Below, piece after piece: positions 35,446 to 44,302 of a stretch of DNA of 64,000 nucleotides. This DNA is from Nesterenkonia xinjiangensis (lineage in GTDB: Bacteria > Actinomycetota > Actinomycetes > Actinomycetales > Micrococcaceae), in the NCBI RefSeq assembly GCF_013410745.1, contig NZ_JACCFY010000001.1, positions 2,232,001-2,296,000 on the forward strand, read 5' to 3'. The position numbers were made by a program, and so were the translations under genes. Numbering within the stretch: the stretch's first letter is position 1; each line of letters begins with the position of its first letter. The notes beneath the pieces were generated by a model. The model did no database searches. It saw nothing but the letters and a program-made list of their open reading frames with translations, and was not told the DNA's origin.

Positions 35446-37431
35446 ATGACGGAGACGATCCGCCGCACCTCACGGGTGCGGGCCTCCGAGCTGGTCGGCC
35501 GCGGATGGCTGAACACCGGAGGGAAGGAGGTCACCCTCGAGGATCTGCGCGGCAAGATCGTCATCCTGGACTTCTGGACCTTCTGCTGCATCAACTGCCT
35601 CCATGTGCTCGATGAGATGCGTCCGCTGGAGCAGAAGCACTCCGATGTGCTGGTCACAGTGGGCGTGCATTCCCCGAAGTTCGAGCACGAGGCGGACCCG
35701 GAGGCCCTGGCCGCCGCCGTCGAGCGCTACGAGATCGCCCATCCGGTGCTCGATGACCCGAACCTGATCACCTGGCAGGCCTACTCGGCCCGCGCCTGGC
35801 CGACCCTGGTCGTCGTCGACCCTGAGGGCTACATCGCCGCCAACCTGGCCGGCGAGGGTCACGTGGCCGGGCTGGAGTCCCTCGTGGAGGAGCTGGTCGC
35901 CGAGCACGAGGCCAAAGGCACCCTGCACCGCGGCGACGGCCCCTATGTGCCACCTGAGCCGGTCTCCCGCACGCTGCGCTTCCCGGGCAAGGCCGTGCCG
36001 GTCACCCGCCCGCTGGGCGGGGACGACTCCTCGGTGGGCCGCTTCCTGGTGGCGGACACCGGCCATCACCGGATCGTGGAGCTCGACCCTGACCTGCAGA
36101 CCGTATCTCGCAGCTGGGGCGGCGGGGAGCCCGACGCAGAGCCCGGTGCGGAGAAGGGCCACCGCGACGGCGACGCCGACGTCGCGCTGTTCACCGAGCC
36201 GCAGGGCCTGGCCGTGCTCCCGGCTGAGGTGGCCGAACAGGTGGGCTATGACCTCGTCGTCGCCGATACGGTGAACCACCGGCTGCGCGGCATCGACGTG
36301 TTCACCGGCCAGGTGACCACGGTGGCCGGCAACGGCGTGCAGCGGCTCATCGACTCCGAGCGGGTGACCCAGACCGAGCGCCCCGAGGTGGGCAGCCTGG
36401 GCATGGCACCTCTGGGGGTCTCGCTGTCCTCCCCGTGGGACGTGCTGTGGTCCCCGGTGACCGGCTCGGTGATCATCGCGATGGCCGGCACCCACCAGAT
36501 CTTCTCCTTCGACCCCGTCACCGGTGAGCTGAAGGTGCTGGCCGGCACCGGGCTGGAAGGTCTGACCGACGGCCCGGCCGACGAGTCCTGGTTCGCCCAG
36601 ACCTCCGGGCTCGCCGCCGACGCCGCAGGGGATGTGTGGATCGCCGACTCCGAGACGTCCTCGTTGCGGGTGCTGCGGCTCAGCCAGAACCCGGAGGCTC
36701 CTGCGGTGGAGACCATCATCGGGGAAGGGCTGTTCGACTTCGGCTTCCGCGACGGAGACCCTGCTGAGGCGCGCCTGCAGCACCCGTTGGGTGTGACCGT
36801 GCTGCCGGACTCCTCGGTGCTGGTGGCCGACACCTACAACGGGGCCATCCGCAGGTACCGCGGCGAGCACCGGGCGGCCGACGGCACCACCGTGGCCGCC
36901 GCCGTCTCCACTGTGGCCCGTGGGCTGAAGGAACCCTCCGACGTGCTGCTGGACTCCGACGGCACCACCCTGCTGGTGGTGGAGACCAACGCTCACGAGC
37001 TGGTCCGCGTGGCCATCCCCGAAGAGTTCCTCACCGTGGACGAGGGCGCGCAGGAGACCCAGCGGCCCACGACCCCGGTGGCCCCCGGCGAGTTCAGCCT
37101 GAGCATCGGCTTCGAGGCGCCCACCGGGCAGAAGCTCGACGACCGTTGGGGCGACCCCACCCAGCTGAAGATCTCCTCCTCCCCGGAGGAGCTGATCGCC
37201 GAAGGAGCCGGCAACGGTGAGGGGCTGAGCCGCACCCTGCGGCTGAATCCCTCGGTGCCGGAGGGCGTCCTGCACATCACGGCTCGGGCGGCAGCCTGTG
37301 ACGGGGCTCCGGGTCAGGAGATCCCGATGCATGCCGCCTGCCACCTGTACCAGCAGGACTGGGGGATCCCGGTGACCGTCGAAGAGGGCGGGGACTCCGC
37401 CCTGACGCTGGACCTGCGCGGCATCAGGTGA
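35446..37431 (+). CDS. Thioredoxin-like and NHL-repeat protein (NHLRC2 type)
   Basis: The 661-residue protein starts with a thioredoxin/AhpC-TSA fold (IVILDFWTFCCINCLHVLDE, active CINC). An NHL beta-propeller follows: RFLVADTGHHRIVELD, LVVADTVNHRLRGID, VLVADTYNGAIRRY. The C-terminal domain is beta-rich. This is the NHLRC2 layout found from bacteria to animals. The bacterial role is unproven; a cytoplasmic redox function is likely because no signal peptide is seen. A GAAGGAG site precedes the ATG. Placement after the copper/oxidase genes may be meaningful, since CxxC thioredoxin-fold proteins reduce copper sites. Confidence 0.88.
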   Translation: MTETIRRTSRVRASELVGRGWLNTGGKEVTLEDLRGKIVILDFWTFCCINCLHVLDEMRPLEQKHSDVLVTVGVHSPKFEHEADPEALAAAVERYEIAHPVLDDPNLITWQAYSARAWPTLVVVDPEGYIAANLAGEGHVAGLESLVEELVAEHEAKGTLHRGDGPYVPPEPVSRTLRFPGKAVPVTRPLGGDDSSVGRFLVADTGHHRIVELDPDLQTVSRSWGGGEPDAEPGAEKGHRDGDADVALFTEPQGLAVLPAEVAEQVGYDLVVADTVNHRLRGIDVFTGQVTTVAGNGVQRLIDSERVTQTERPEVGSLGMAPLGVSLSSPWDVLWSPVTGSVIIAMAGTHQIFSFDPVTGELKVLAGTGLEGLTDGPADESWFAQTSGLAADAAGDVWIADSETSSLRVLRLSQNPEAPAVETIIGEGLFDFGFRDGDPAEARLQHPLGVTVLPDSSVLVADTYNGAIRRYRGEHRAADGTTVAAAVSTVARGLKEPSDVLLDSDGTTLLVVETNAHELVRVAIPEEFLTVDEGAQETQRPTTPVAPGEFSLSIGFEAPTGQKLDDRWGDPTQLKISSSPEELIAEGAGNGEGLSRTLRLNPSVPEGVLHITARAAACDGAPGQEIPMHAACHLYQQDWGIPVTVEEGGDSALTLDLRGIR

Positions 37432-37434
37432 ACT

Positions 37435-37455
37435 GAGCGGGAGCCCCTGCCGCTC
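37435..37455 (+). terminator. Weak hairpin after the NHL gene
   Basis: GAGCGG and CCGCTC arms (6 bp) surround a 9-nt loop, four bases after the stop. No T-tract follows. It may end the copper/NHL transcript, but the stem is short. Confidence 0.3.
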
Positions 37456-37549
37456 CGTGAACGGGCAGGTCAGCCATGTCACACTGGACTCTGCACATTC
37501 GTCGGAGCAGCCGGATCGTGACAGGTCCGCCTTACAGGAGAGGCATGAC

Positions 37550-38902
37550 ATGGCCGGATCCTCCCCATCCCGCACCGGAGCAGAGGAGCCGACGGCGTCG
37601 CGTCGGTCCCCGTGGCGCTGGTACCTGGACGTCCCACTTATCTGGAAGCTCGCTGTCGCCCTGGTGCTCGGCGTCGTCGCCGGGCTGGTGGTCGGACCGC
37701 CTATCGCCGTCGTGCAGCCCTTGGGGGACATCTTCCTGCGGCTGCTGACGATGCTGGTGATGCCGCTGATCCTGCTCACCCTCATCGCCGGGGTCGCCTC
37801 CGTCTCGCCGAAGACGCTGGGACGTATCGGCGGCAAGGCCTTCGTCTACTACCTGGTCACCACCGCCTTCGCGATGACCATCGGCATCGGCGTCGCGCTG
37901 CTGGTCTCTCCGGGCGCCGGACTGAGCCTGCCCGGCGACGCGGAGGTCGACGAGGAGACGGCCCCGCCGCTGGCGGAGGTCCTCACCGGCATCGTGCCGG
38001 ACAACATCTTCAGCGCTCTCGCCGAGGGCGAGGTGCTGGCGGTGATGTTCTTCGCCCTGGCCGTCGGCGTCGCGCTGGCCTTCATGCAGGACAGCACCGA
38101 CGACCACCTCGCCGGACTGGCCATGCACCTGCGCCGATTCGTCGACGGAGGCGTGGAGCTGGTGTTCCTGGTCATCCGCGGGGTGCTGCAGTACTCACCC
38201 ATCGGTGTGTTCGCGCTCATCGCCGTCGTGGTGGGGGAGACCGGCGCCGATGCGCTGCTCCCACTGGCCTCGCTGACCGGTGTGGTCTACGGCAGCATCA
38301 TCCTGCAGATCGTCGTCTACGCCCTGATCCTGCTGCTGTTCCGTGCCCCGGTGGGCCGGTTCTTTCGTGAGGCCAAGGAGCCCATGCTCACCGGTTTCGT
38401 CACCCGCTCATCCAGCGGCACCCTGCCGGTCACCATCCGTGCCGCCGAGCGGCTGGGCGTGCGCAAGGGCGTCTACTCCTTCACGCTGCCGCTGGGTGCG
38501 ACCATCAACATGGACGGCACCGCCATCTATGTGGGCGCGGCGACGGTGTTCATCGCCAATGTCACCGGCACGCAGCTGACCCTGACGCAGCTGGCCACCG
38601 TGGCCGCCGTGGGCGTGCTCGCGTCCGTCGGCACCGCCGGAGTGCCCGGTGCCGGGCTGATCATGCTCACCATGGCCGTCACCGCCGCCGGGCTGCCCAT
38701 GGCGCCGGTGGCGCTGGTGGCCGGCATCGACGCCATCCTGGACATGGGCCGCACCCTGTGCAACGTCGCCGGCGACCTGACCGGCACCCGGATCATCGCG
38801 AAGTCCGAACCCGGAATGCTGGTGGACCCCGACGCCCCGCCGGAGGTCGGCGAGGTCGACGAGGCGGATGAGGCAGGCACCGGCCAGTCCGGCGCCGGCT
38901 GA
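37550..38902 (+). CDS. Dicarboxylate/amino acid:cation symporter (DAACS family)
   Basis: The 450-residue protein has the DctA/GltP fold with about eight membrane helices and two hairpins. Family marks are SSSGTLPVTIRAAERLGV (HP1 region), FTLPLGATINMDGTAIYVG (TM7) and TAGVPGAGLIMLTMAVTA (HP2). It imports a C4-dicarboxylate or glutamate/aspartate with cations. The ATG at 37550 has AGGAGAGG upstream; the frame is open to 37457. It stands alone and converges with the ABC-2 exporter 46 bp away. The C-terminus is acidic. Confidence 0.92.
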   Translation: MAGSSPSRTGAEEPTASRRSPWRWYLDVPLIWKLAVALVLGVVAGLVVGPPIAVVQPLGDIFLRLLTMLVMPLILLTLIAGVASVSPKTLGRIGGKAFVYYLVTTAFAMTIGIGVALLVSPGAGLSLPGDAEVDEETAPPLAEVLTGIVPDNIFSALAEGEVLAVMFFALAVGVALAFMQDSTDDHLAGLAMHLRRFVDGGVELVFLVIRGVLQYSPIGVFALIAVVVGETGADALLPLASLTGVVYGSIILQIVVYALILLLFRAPVGRFFREAKEPMLTGFVTRSSSGTLPVTIRAAERLGVRKGVYSFTLPLGATINMDGTAIYVGAATVFIANVTGTQLTLTQLATVAAVGVLASVGTAGVPGAGLIMLTMAVTAAGLPMAPVALVAGIDAILDMGRTLCNVAGDLTGTRIIAKSEPGMLVDPDAPPEVGEVDEADEAGTGQSGAG

Positions 38903-38948
38903 GACTGACACCGGCTGAGACGGGACCGGCTGACATCGGACGGGCGGG

Positions 38949-40067
38949 TCAGCGGCTTGAGCCCAGGGCCTCCCGCAGGGGGACCCGCTGGCCGGTGCGC
39001 AGCAGCGAGCGGCTGTAGACCCGAGCGGCGATGAGCATGAACGCCACGGCTGCGGCGAGCAGCACGGCCAGGGCCAGGATCGGCTCGAACCACATCGCCT
39101 CGTTGAAGAACATCCGCAGCGGCATGGCCACCGGCGCGCTGAACGGCACATAGGACGCGATGGTCATGATCAGCGAGTTGTCGTGGAAGAAGACCACCAC
39201 GAAGTACGGGATCATGCTCAGCATCATCGTGGGCGTGATCACCGCTCCCGAGTCCTCCTGCCGGGAGACCAGTGCCGCACCGGCGGCGAACATAGCGGCG
39301 ATCAGCACGAATCCGGGGATGAAGAACAGCACGAACCACAGCATCGGCACGGTGAGCATGTCCAGCACGTCCTGCTGTCCGGAGAGCATCAGGGCCGCGG
39401 CGGCGGCCGCGGCGATCACCACCGCCTGACCGATGGCCAGCACCGAGTTGCCCAGCACTTTGCCGGCCAGCAGAGACCGCGCCGTGATCGAGGAGAGCAG
39501 GATCTCCACGATCCGAGACTGCTTCTCCTGGATGGTGTTCTGCACGATCATCATGCCCGAAGTGATCGAGAGCATCATGAAGACCAGGCCGAACAACATC
39601 GCCACGACCATGCGCAGCCCACCGTCGCTCTCGTCCTCGAGCGTGCTCAGCGTCGGGGAGGCGGAGAGCAGCTGGGCGACATCGGCGGGCTCGGAGTCCA
39701 AGCCGATCACCTGCAGGCCCACTGGGGAGTGTGCGTCGGCGGTGATGATCGCCTCCACGTCACCGTCGCGCAGCATCTCCTCGGCGGCTGCCATGTCGGC
39801 GGCGTCCACACGCTCCAGGCCGTCGGAGGGGAGAGCCTCGGCCGCCTGGCCGGCGTCGACGACGGCGACCTCCGGGGCATCGTCCTCCCCGCCGCCGAAG
39901 AGCCCCATGGCCACGATGCCGCCGGCGACGAACAGTATGGTGATGAGCTGGCTGATCAGGAACGCCTTGCTGCGCACCTGGGAGGTGATCTCCCGTTCGG
40001 CCACCAGCAGCGAGGCCTGGCCGACGCTCAGCGGCGCGGGGGAGAGGGTGGGCGAGGGGGCGCTCAT
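38949..40067 (-). CDS. ABC-2 type exporter permease (NatB-like)
   Basis: The 372-residue protein has one membrane helix near residue 40, a large outside loop, and about five C-terminal helices (MLFGLVFMMLSITSGMMIVQ, VIAAAAAAALML, LWFVLFFIPGFVLIAAMFA). NTIQEKQSRIVEILLSSI is the typical ABC-2 coupling stretch. This is the NatB/YhaP layout (sodium or drug export). Its start overlaps the ATPase stop as ATGA, so the two form an exporter. The transported compound is not predictable. Confidence 0.85.
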   Translation of the reverse strand: MSAPSPTLSPAPLSVGQASLLVAEREITSQVRSKAFLISQLITILFVAGGIVAMGLFGGGEDDAPEVAVVDAGQAAEALPSDGLERVDAADMAAAEEMLRDGDVEAIITADAHSPVGLQVIGLDSEPADVAQLLSASPTLSTLEDESDGGLRMVVAMLFGLVFMMLSITSGMMIVQNTIQEKQSRIVEILLSSITARSLLAGKVLGNSVLAIGQAVVIAAAAAAALMLSGQQDVLDMLTVPMLWFVLFFIPGFVLIAAMFAAGAALVSRQEDSGAVITPTMMLSMIPYFVVVFFHDNSLIMTIASYVPFSAPVAMPLRMFFNEAMWFEPILALAVLLAAAVAFMLIAARVYSRSLLRTGQRVPLREALGSSR

Positions 40068-41026
40068 CGGGCGACCTCCTTCTCCAGGTGGTGGGTGGAC
40101 TGTTCCGTGCGCGGCTCTGTGGCGTCGACCTGTGTGGCATCGACCTGTGCGGCGACGTCCTTGAAGATCTCACTGAGACTGGGCAGCAGCGGGGTGAAAC
40201 GCAGGACCGGGCCCTGCTGGGCGGCGCGCTGCAGCACCTGCTGGGCGGTCTCGGCTCCGGCGCGGAACAGCACCCGCCCGGCGGCAGACTCGTCGATCTC
40301 GACGTCGGGGACATCTCGGACCCAGCCGGCGTCGTCCTCGGTGACCAGCTCATAGCGCCGGGTGCCGTGCCGCTCGCGCAGCTCCTCCCGCCCTCCCTCC
40401 GCCAGGATCCGGCCGGCGCCGATGATCACCAGGTCATCGCAGAGCCGCTCCACGACGTCCAGCTGGTGGGAGGAGAAGAGCACGACGGCGCCCGCCTCGG
40501 CCTGCTCGGTGAGCACGGAGAGGACGACCTCGACCGCCATCGGGTCCAGCCCGGAGAACGGCTCGTCGAGGATCAGGACGTCAGGGTCGTGGATCAGGGC
40601 CGCGGCGATCTGCACTCGCTGCTGGTTCCCCAGGGACAGCGACTCCAGCGGATCGTCGCCGCGCTCCGAGAGGTCCAGGCGGGCCAGCAGGGCTTCGGCT
40701 CGACGCCGGGCCTCATGGCGGTCGAAGCCATGGAGGCGCGCCAAGTAGCTGAGCTGCTCGGCCACCCGCATCTTGGGGTAGAGTCCGCGCTCCTCCGGCA
40801 TGTAGCCGAACCGGACGCGGGACGCCGGGCTCACAGGGGTGCCGTCGAGCCGGACGGTGCCGGAATCGGCGTCCAGGACGCCGAGGGTGATGCGCATAGT
40901 GGTGGTCTTCCCGGCGCCGTTGCCGCCGACGAAGCCGGTCAGCCTGCCCCTCCGGGCGGAGAAGGAGACGTCGTGGAGCACCTGGCGACCGGAATAGGAC
41001 CTGCAGACGGAGTCGAGTTCGAGCAT
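40064..41026 (-). CDS. ABC-2 exporter ATP-binding protein (NatA-like)
   Basis: The 320-residue protein has Walker A GGNGAGKTTTM, signature LSLGNQQRVQIA, Walker B VLILDEPFSGLD and the switch in VVLFSSHQLDVV. A DUF4162-like C-terminal segment follows. The mRNA appears leaderless: TAGGCT (41033-41038, reverse strand) ends six bases before the ATG and no Shine-Dalgarno site is seen. It is the first gene of the two-gene exporter operon. Confidence 0.9.
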   Translation of the reverse strand: MLELDSVCRSYSGRQVLHDVSFSARRGRLTGFVGGNGAGKTTTMRITLGVLDADSGTVRLDGTPVSPASRVRFGYMPEERGLYPKMRVAEQLSYLARLHGFDRHEARRRAEALLARLDLSERGDDPLESLSLGNQQRVQIAAALIHDPDVLILDEPFSGLDPMAVEVVLSVLTEQAEAGAVVLFSSHQLDVVERLCDDLVIIGAGRILAEGGREELRERHGTRRYELVTEDDAGWVRDVPDVEIDESAAGRVLFRAGAETAQQVLQRAAQQGPVLRFTPLLPSLSEIFKDVAAQVDATQVDATEPRTEQSTHHLEKEVAR

Positions 41027-41196
41027 GCTCCGAGCCTAGGCCGGAGCACCGACAGGCGGATCCCCCGACCGGGGGAACCTGCCGGTGAAGAATGCGGACT
41101 TCACGCTCTGGTGACGGTCATCGTCGTATGCGACGGGTCTTCATCGTGGCGGCCGGGTGCCGCTCGCAGGGCTGGCGCAGACGGGGTGTCAGGGGC

Positions 41197-42141
41197 TCAG
41201 CCGGCATGGTGTCGCCCCTGCCGTGTGCGCCATTCGTTCGGCGGCATGTCATGACATCGGCGGAAAGCGCGATAGAAGGTGCGCTCGTCGCTGAACCCCG
41301 CCGCATAGCCGATGGCAGCGATGGTGGCGTCGCTCCGGACCAGCAGGCGTTCGGCGCGCCGCAGGCGGGCACGGCGCAGGTGGGCCGCCGGCGTCGTGGC
41401 GCCATGGTCGGCGAAGAGCTTCTCCAGGGATCGACGGGAGATCCCCAGGCGGCGCGCCACACTCTCGATGGTGAGCTGTGGGTCCGCGCTGTCCCGTTCC
41501 ATGATCGCCTGCGCCGAGGCGACGAGGGACTCTCCCGAGAGAGCGCCCTCGACTTCGCCGTCGTCGAGGGTACGGATGCCGTCGGCCAGCAGCTCGAGCA
41601 CGATGTGGCCATACATCTCGCCCTGCACGGCATCAAGCGACTCCTCGGCTGTGAGCAGCTCCTGGACGATATGACGAAGCACGGTCGTGGACCGTCCAGC
41701 CACGGGAATCGCGGTCGATCGTCGGGCCGCAGCTGGGGCGATGCGCACCAGAGATCGGGGAGCCTGGACGACGTACTCGCTCATCGGACGGTCGAAGCGG
41801 AGCTCATAGGGTCGGTCAGTTTCATACAGGGCTGCCTGGGACGGAATCAGGTGGGCCTGTCGGCCGCCCTGGGTCACCGTGCCGGCGCCAGCGATCTGGA
41901 GCGACAGCAGCACATCTTCCCTCGGTTCGGCGGCGATCAGTCGGCCTGAGCGGACGATCCGCGAGGCCCCGGAGGAGACGTGGGCGAGGCGCACTGGACC
42001 CAGGTGACGTGTGGTGATGTGCGCAGTGAAGTCATCATCTGCGCAGGTCGTCAGAGTCCTCGGGCAGGCGAGGAGAGGGACGAAGCTCCTGCTACAGATC
42101 TCGCTCCAGTGGCCGAAGCTGTCGGCGACATGGTGCTCCAT
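41197..42141 (-). CDS. AraC-family transcriptional regulator
   Basis: The 314-residue protein has an N-terminal AraC_binding_2 sensor domain (DDDFTAHITTRHLGPVRLAH, ASRIVRSGRLIAAEPREDVL) and a C-terminal pair of helix-turn-helices (LTIESVARRLGISRRSLEKL, then IAAIGYAAGFSDERTFYRAF). This is the NitR/FeaR-like subtype that often regulates nitrilases and amine degradation. The ATG at 42141 is chosen because a promoter ends there; a much longer frame continues over the nitrilase to 43380 but is only the antisense of that gene. It is divergent from the nitrilase, which it probably activates. Confidence 0.88.
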   Translation of the reverse strand: MEHHVADSFGHWSEICSRSFVPLLACPRTLTTCADDDFTAHITTRHLGPVRLAHVSSGASRIVRSGRLIAAEPREDVLLSLQIAGAGTVTQGGRQAHLIPSQAALYETDRPYELRFDRPMSEYVVQAPRSLVRIAPAAARRSTAIPVAGRSTTVLRHIVQELLTAEESLDAVQGEMYGHIVLELLADGIRTLDDGEVEGALSGESLVASAQAIMERDSADPQLTIESVARRLGISRRSLEKLFADHGATTPAAHLRRARLRRAERLLVRSDATIAAIGYAAGFSDERTFYRAFRRCHDMPPNEWRTRQGRHHAG

Positions 42142-42315
42142 AGTCTGAGGATAGAGACGAGAGGTCGGCTGGACAAGAGCGGATGCGGCGGACTCACGGA
42201 CCGGCGGCGGGGCGCAGATCGTCGCAAGGTCCTGCGCAGATCGCCTCTCTCTCCGGCCCCTTGGACGTCCATGATGGTGATCACCAGCACATTCCGAGAG
42301 GATCTGGAGACACTC
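42142..42315. promoter_or_regulatory. Divergent AraC/nitrilase control region with leaderless AraC promoter
   Basis: On the reverse strand a -35 TTGTCC (42171-42176), a 17-bp spacer and a -10 TATCCT (42148-42153) put the start site on the A of the AraC ATG at 42141. No Shine-Dalgarno site is present. For the nitrilase, GGAG (42306-42309) lies six bases before the ATG. AraC contact sites are expected here, but no clear direct repeat was identified. Confidence 0.55.
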
Positions 42316-43365
42316 ATGGACATCAACTACACGCGCACTGTGCGGGCCGCGGTGGTTCAGCAGGAGCCGGTCTGGCTTGACCTCGAAGGGGCCGTCGAGA
42401 AGACAGTCGAGCTGATCAGAGAAGCCGCTGATCACGGTGCTGAGATCATCGCTTTCCCAGAGACCTGGATCCCCAACTATCCCTGGTGGATCTGGCTCGA
42501 CTCGGTGGCCTGGCAGTCCCAGTTCACCGTGCCCTACGCCGCGAACTCGCTCACCGTCGAGGGGCGAGAGATGAGGGCGATCCAGGATGCCGCCCGCCGG
42601 TCCGGCATCGTCGTCGGCCTCGGGTACAGCGAGCGGGACGCCGGATCGCTGTACATGGGACAGGCTGTCATCGAGGCGGACGGCACCCTGGTCTCCGCCC
42701 GGCGCAAGCTCAAGCCCACGCATGTGGAGCGTACGGTCTTCGGCGAGGGCGACGGCTCGGACTTGATCGTCACCGAGACGAGTCTCGGGAGGATCGGCTC
42801 GCTCTGCTGTTGGGAACATCTCCAGCCCTTGAGCAAGTACGCGCTGTTCTCCCAGCACGAGCAGATCCACATCGCCTCGTGGCCCAGCTTCTCGATCTTC
42901 CCCGGGGCCGTGTATGCGCTGGGCCCAGAGGTCAACACGGCAGCCTCGCAGCAGTACGCCGTCGAGGGACAGACTTTCGTGCTCGCCGCATCTGCAGTCG
43001 TGGGTGAAGCGGGACTCCGGATCTTCGCCGACACGGAGGAGAAGCGCGGACTCATCCACCCCGGCGGCGGATACGCACGGATCTTCGCTCCCGACGGGCG
43101 GATGCTCGCCGAACCGCTTGCGCCGGACGAGGAAGGCATCCTGTACGCAGATCTCGATCTTTCCGCGATCCTGGCCGCTAAGAACGCTGCCGATCCAGTG
43201 GGTCACTACTCGCGACCGGACGTCCTGCAGCTGCGGTTCAACGATCAGCAACAGCCCCGCGTGACGCGAGGCGGACACCGAGAGGATCCGCAGATCCTGC
43301 CTCCGGAGAGCGGCCTCCAAGAGGCTGGGCAGGAGACGGCGTCCGATGCGGGGGCGGTCGAATGA
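42316..43365 (+). CDS. Nitrilase
   Basis: The 349-residue carbon-nitrogen hydrolase has the triad E49 (IIAFPETWIPNYP), K131 (ARRKLKPTHVER) and C165 (SLCCWEHLQPLSKYAL). CWEHLQPL, KPTHVERTVFGEG and HEQIHIASWPSF mark true nitrilases of the aliphatic/arylacetonitrilase branch, which convert R-CN to the acid and ammonia, rather than amidases. MDINYTRTVRAAVVQQEP at 42316 is the usual start; the frame is open upstream to 41980 without similarity. It diverges from an AraC regulator, as in the Rhodococcus nit loci. No signal peptide is seen, so it is cytoplasmic. Confidence 0.9.
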   Translation: MDINYTRTVRAAVVQQEPVWLDLEGAVEKTVELIREAADHGAEIIAFPETWIPNYPWWIWLDSVAWQSQFTVPYAANSLTVEGREMRAIQDAARRSGIVVGLGYSERDAGSLYMGQAVIEADGTLVSARRKLKPTHVERTVFGEGDGSDLIVTETSLGRIGSLCCWEHLQPLSKYALFSQHEQIHIASWPSFSIFPGAVYALGPEVNTAASQQYAVEGQTFVLAASAVVGEAGLRIFADTEEKRGLIHPGGGYARIFAPDGRMLAEPLAPDEEGILYADLDLSAILAAKNAADPVGHYSRPDVLQLRFNDQQQPRVTRGGHREDPQILPPESGLQEAGQETASDAGAVE

Positions 43366-43516
43366 CGCTGTGCCGTCCACGGGGTCGGTGAGACGAGTGA
43401 GACGCGCAATGGCCCAGAGTGGTGCGGGTCATCACCGGCACCGTCCTGAGGTGTCGTTCGTCATCTGTGACCGACCATGGTCGCATGCAGGCTGTCAGTC
43501 CATCGCGGTCGGGACC

Positions 43517-44302
43517 TCAGGTGGGGTCTCCGTCCGGGGTGACGATCCGATGGTGGTAGGCGTAGGCGACGGCCTCCACGCGGTTGCGCAGATGCAGCTT
43601 CGCCAGCACTCGGGACATATGCGTCTTCACGGTCTCCGCTCCGATGAACAGCCGCACACCGATCTCCGCGTTCGACAGTCCCCGGGCCGCCAGGCTGAGC
43701 ACCTCCACCTCGCGCTCACTCAGGGGGTCCGGCGCCGTCCCTCCACGGGGCTCCCGGGTGCCCGGGCCGCCGTCGTGGACGTCCGCGTCGCGCGGGTTTC
43801 CGGACCTGACCGCTCGGCGGATCAGCGACCGGGTGACCTCAGGGGCCAGCAGCGCCTCGCCGCCGGCCACGGTGCGGATGCCCTCGGCGAGCTGCTCGGG
43901 AGAGGCGGTCTTCAGCAGGAACCCGCTGGCGCCGGCCTGCAACGCGCGCAGCAGATAGTCCTCACGGTTGAAGGTGGTCAGCATGATGACCTCCGCCGTC
44001 CCGGATCCCCGCACTCGAGCAGTGGCCTCGATGCCGTCCATGCCGGGCATCTCGATGTCCATGCAGATCACGTGCGGGCGCAGTCGCTCGGCGATCTCCA
44101 CCGCCTCCTGCCCCGAGGAGGCAGTGCCGATCACTTGTAGATCCGGCTGCGCGTCCAGGATCGTGGCGATGCCCTGGAGCAGCAGCGGCTGGTCGTCGGC
44201 GAGCAGCACCCGGACGGGGGAGTCGGGTGTCGACGGCGTACCTGACACGGGCGTCTGCGGTGCAGAGACCTGTTGGGCGGGCATCTCCGATGCGTGCGTC
44301 AC
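43517..44302 (-). CDS. LuxR/NarL-type response regulator
   Basis: The 261-residue protein has a receiver domain (VRVLLADDQPLLLQGIATIL, phospho-Asp in VICMDIEMPGMDG, Lys in GFLLKTASP). A linker rich in Gly, Pro and Arg follows, then a LuxR HTH (LSEREVEVLSLAARGLSNAE, ETVKTHMSRVLAKLHLRNR). The GTG start overlaps the kinase stop as GTGA, so the pair is coupled. Targets are unknown; no transporter lies immediately next to it. Confidence 0.92.
   Translation of the reverse strand: MTHASEMPAQQVSAPQTPVSGTPSTPDSPVRVLLADDQPLLLQGIATILDAQPDLQVIGTASSGQEAVEIAERLRPHVICMDIEMPGMDGIEATARVRGSGTAEVIMLTTFNREDYLLRALQAGASGFLLKTASPEQLAEGIRTVAGGEALLAPEVTRSLIRRAVRSGNPRDADVHDGGPGTREPRGGTAPDPLSEREVEVLSLAARGLSNAEIGVRLFIGAETVKTHMSRVLAKLHLRNRVEAVAYAYHHRIVTPDGDPT

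Noticed and set aside
42142-43380. Open reverse-strand frame continuing the AraC gene across the whole nitrilase
   Set aside because: It is the antisense of the nitrilase. AraC homology starts at the ATG at 42141, where a promoter and leaderless start fit.
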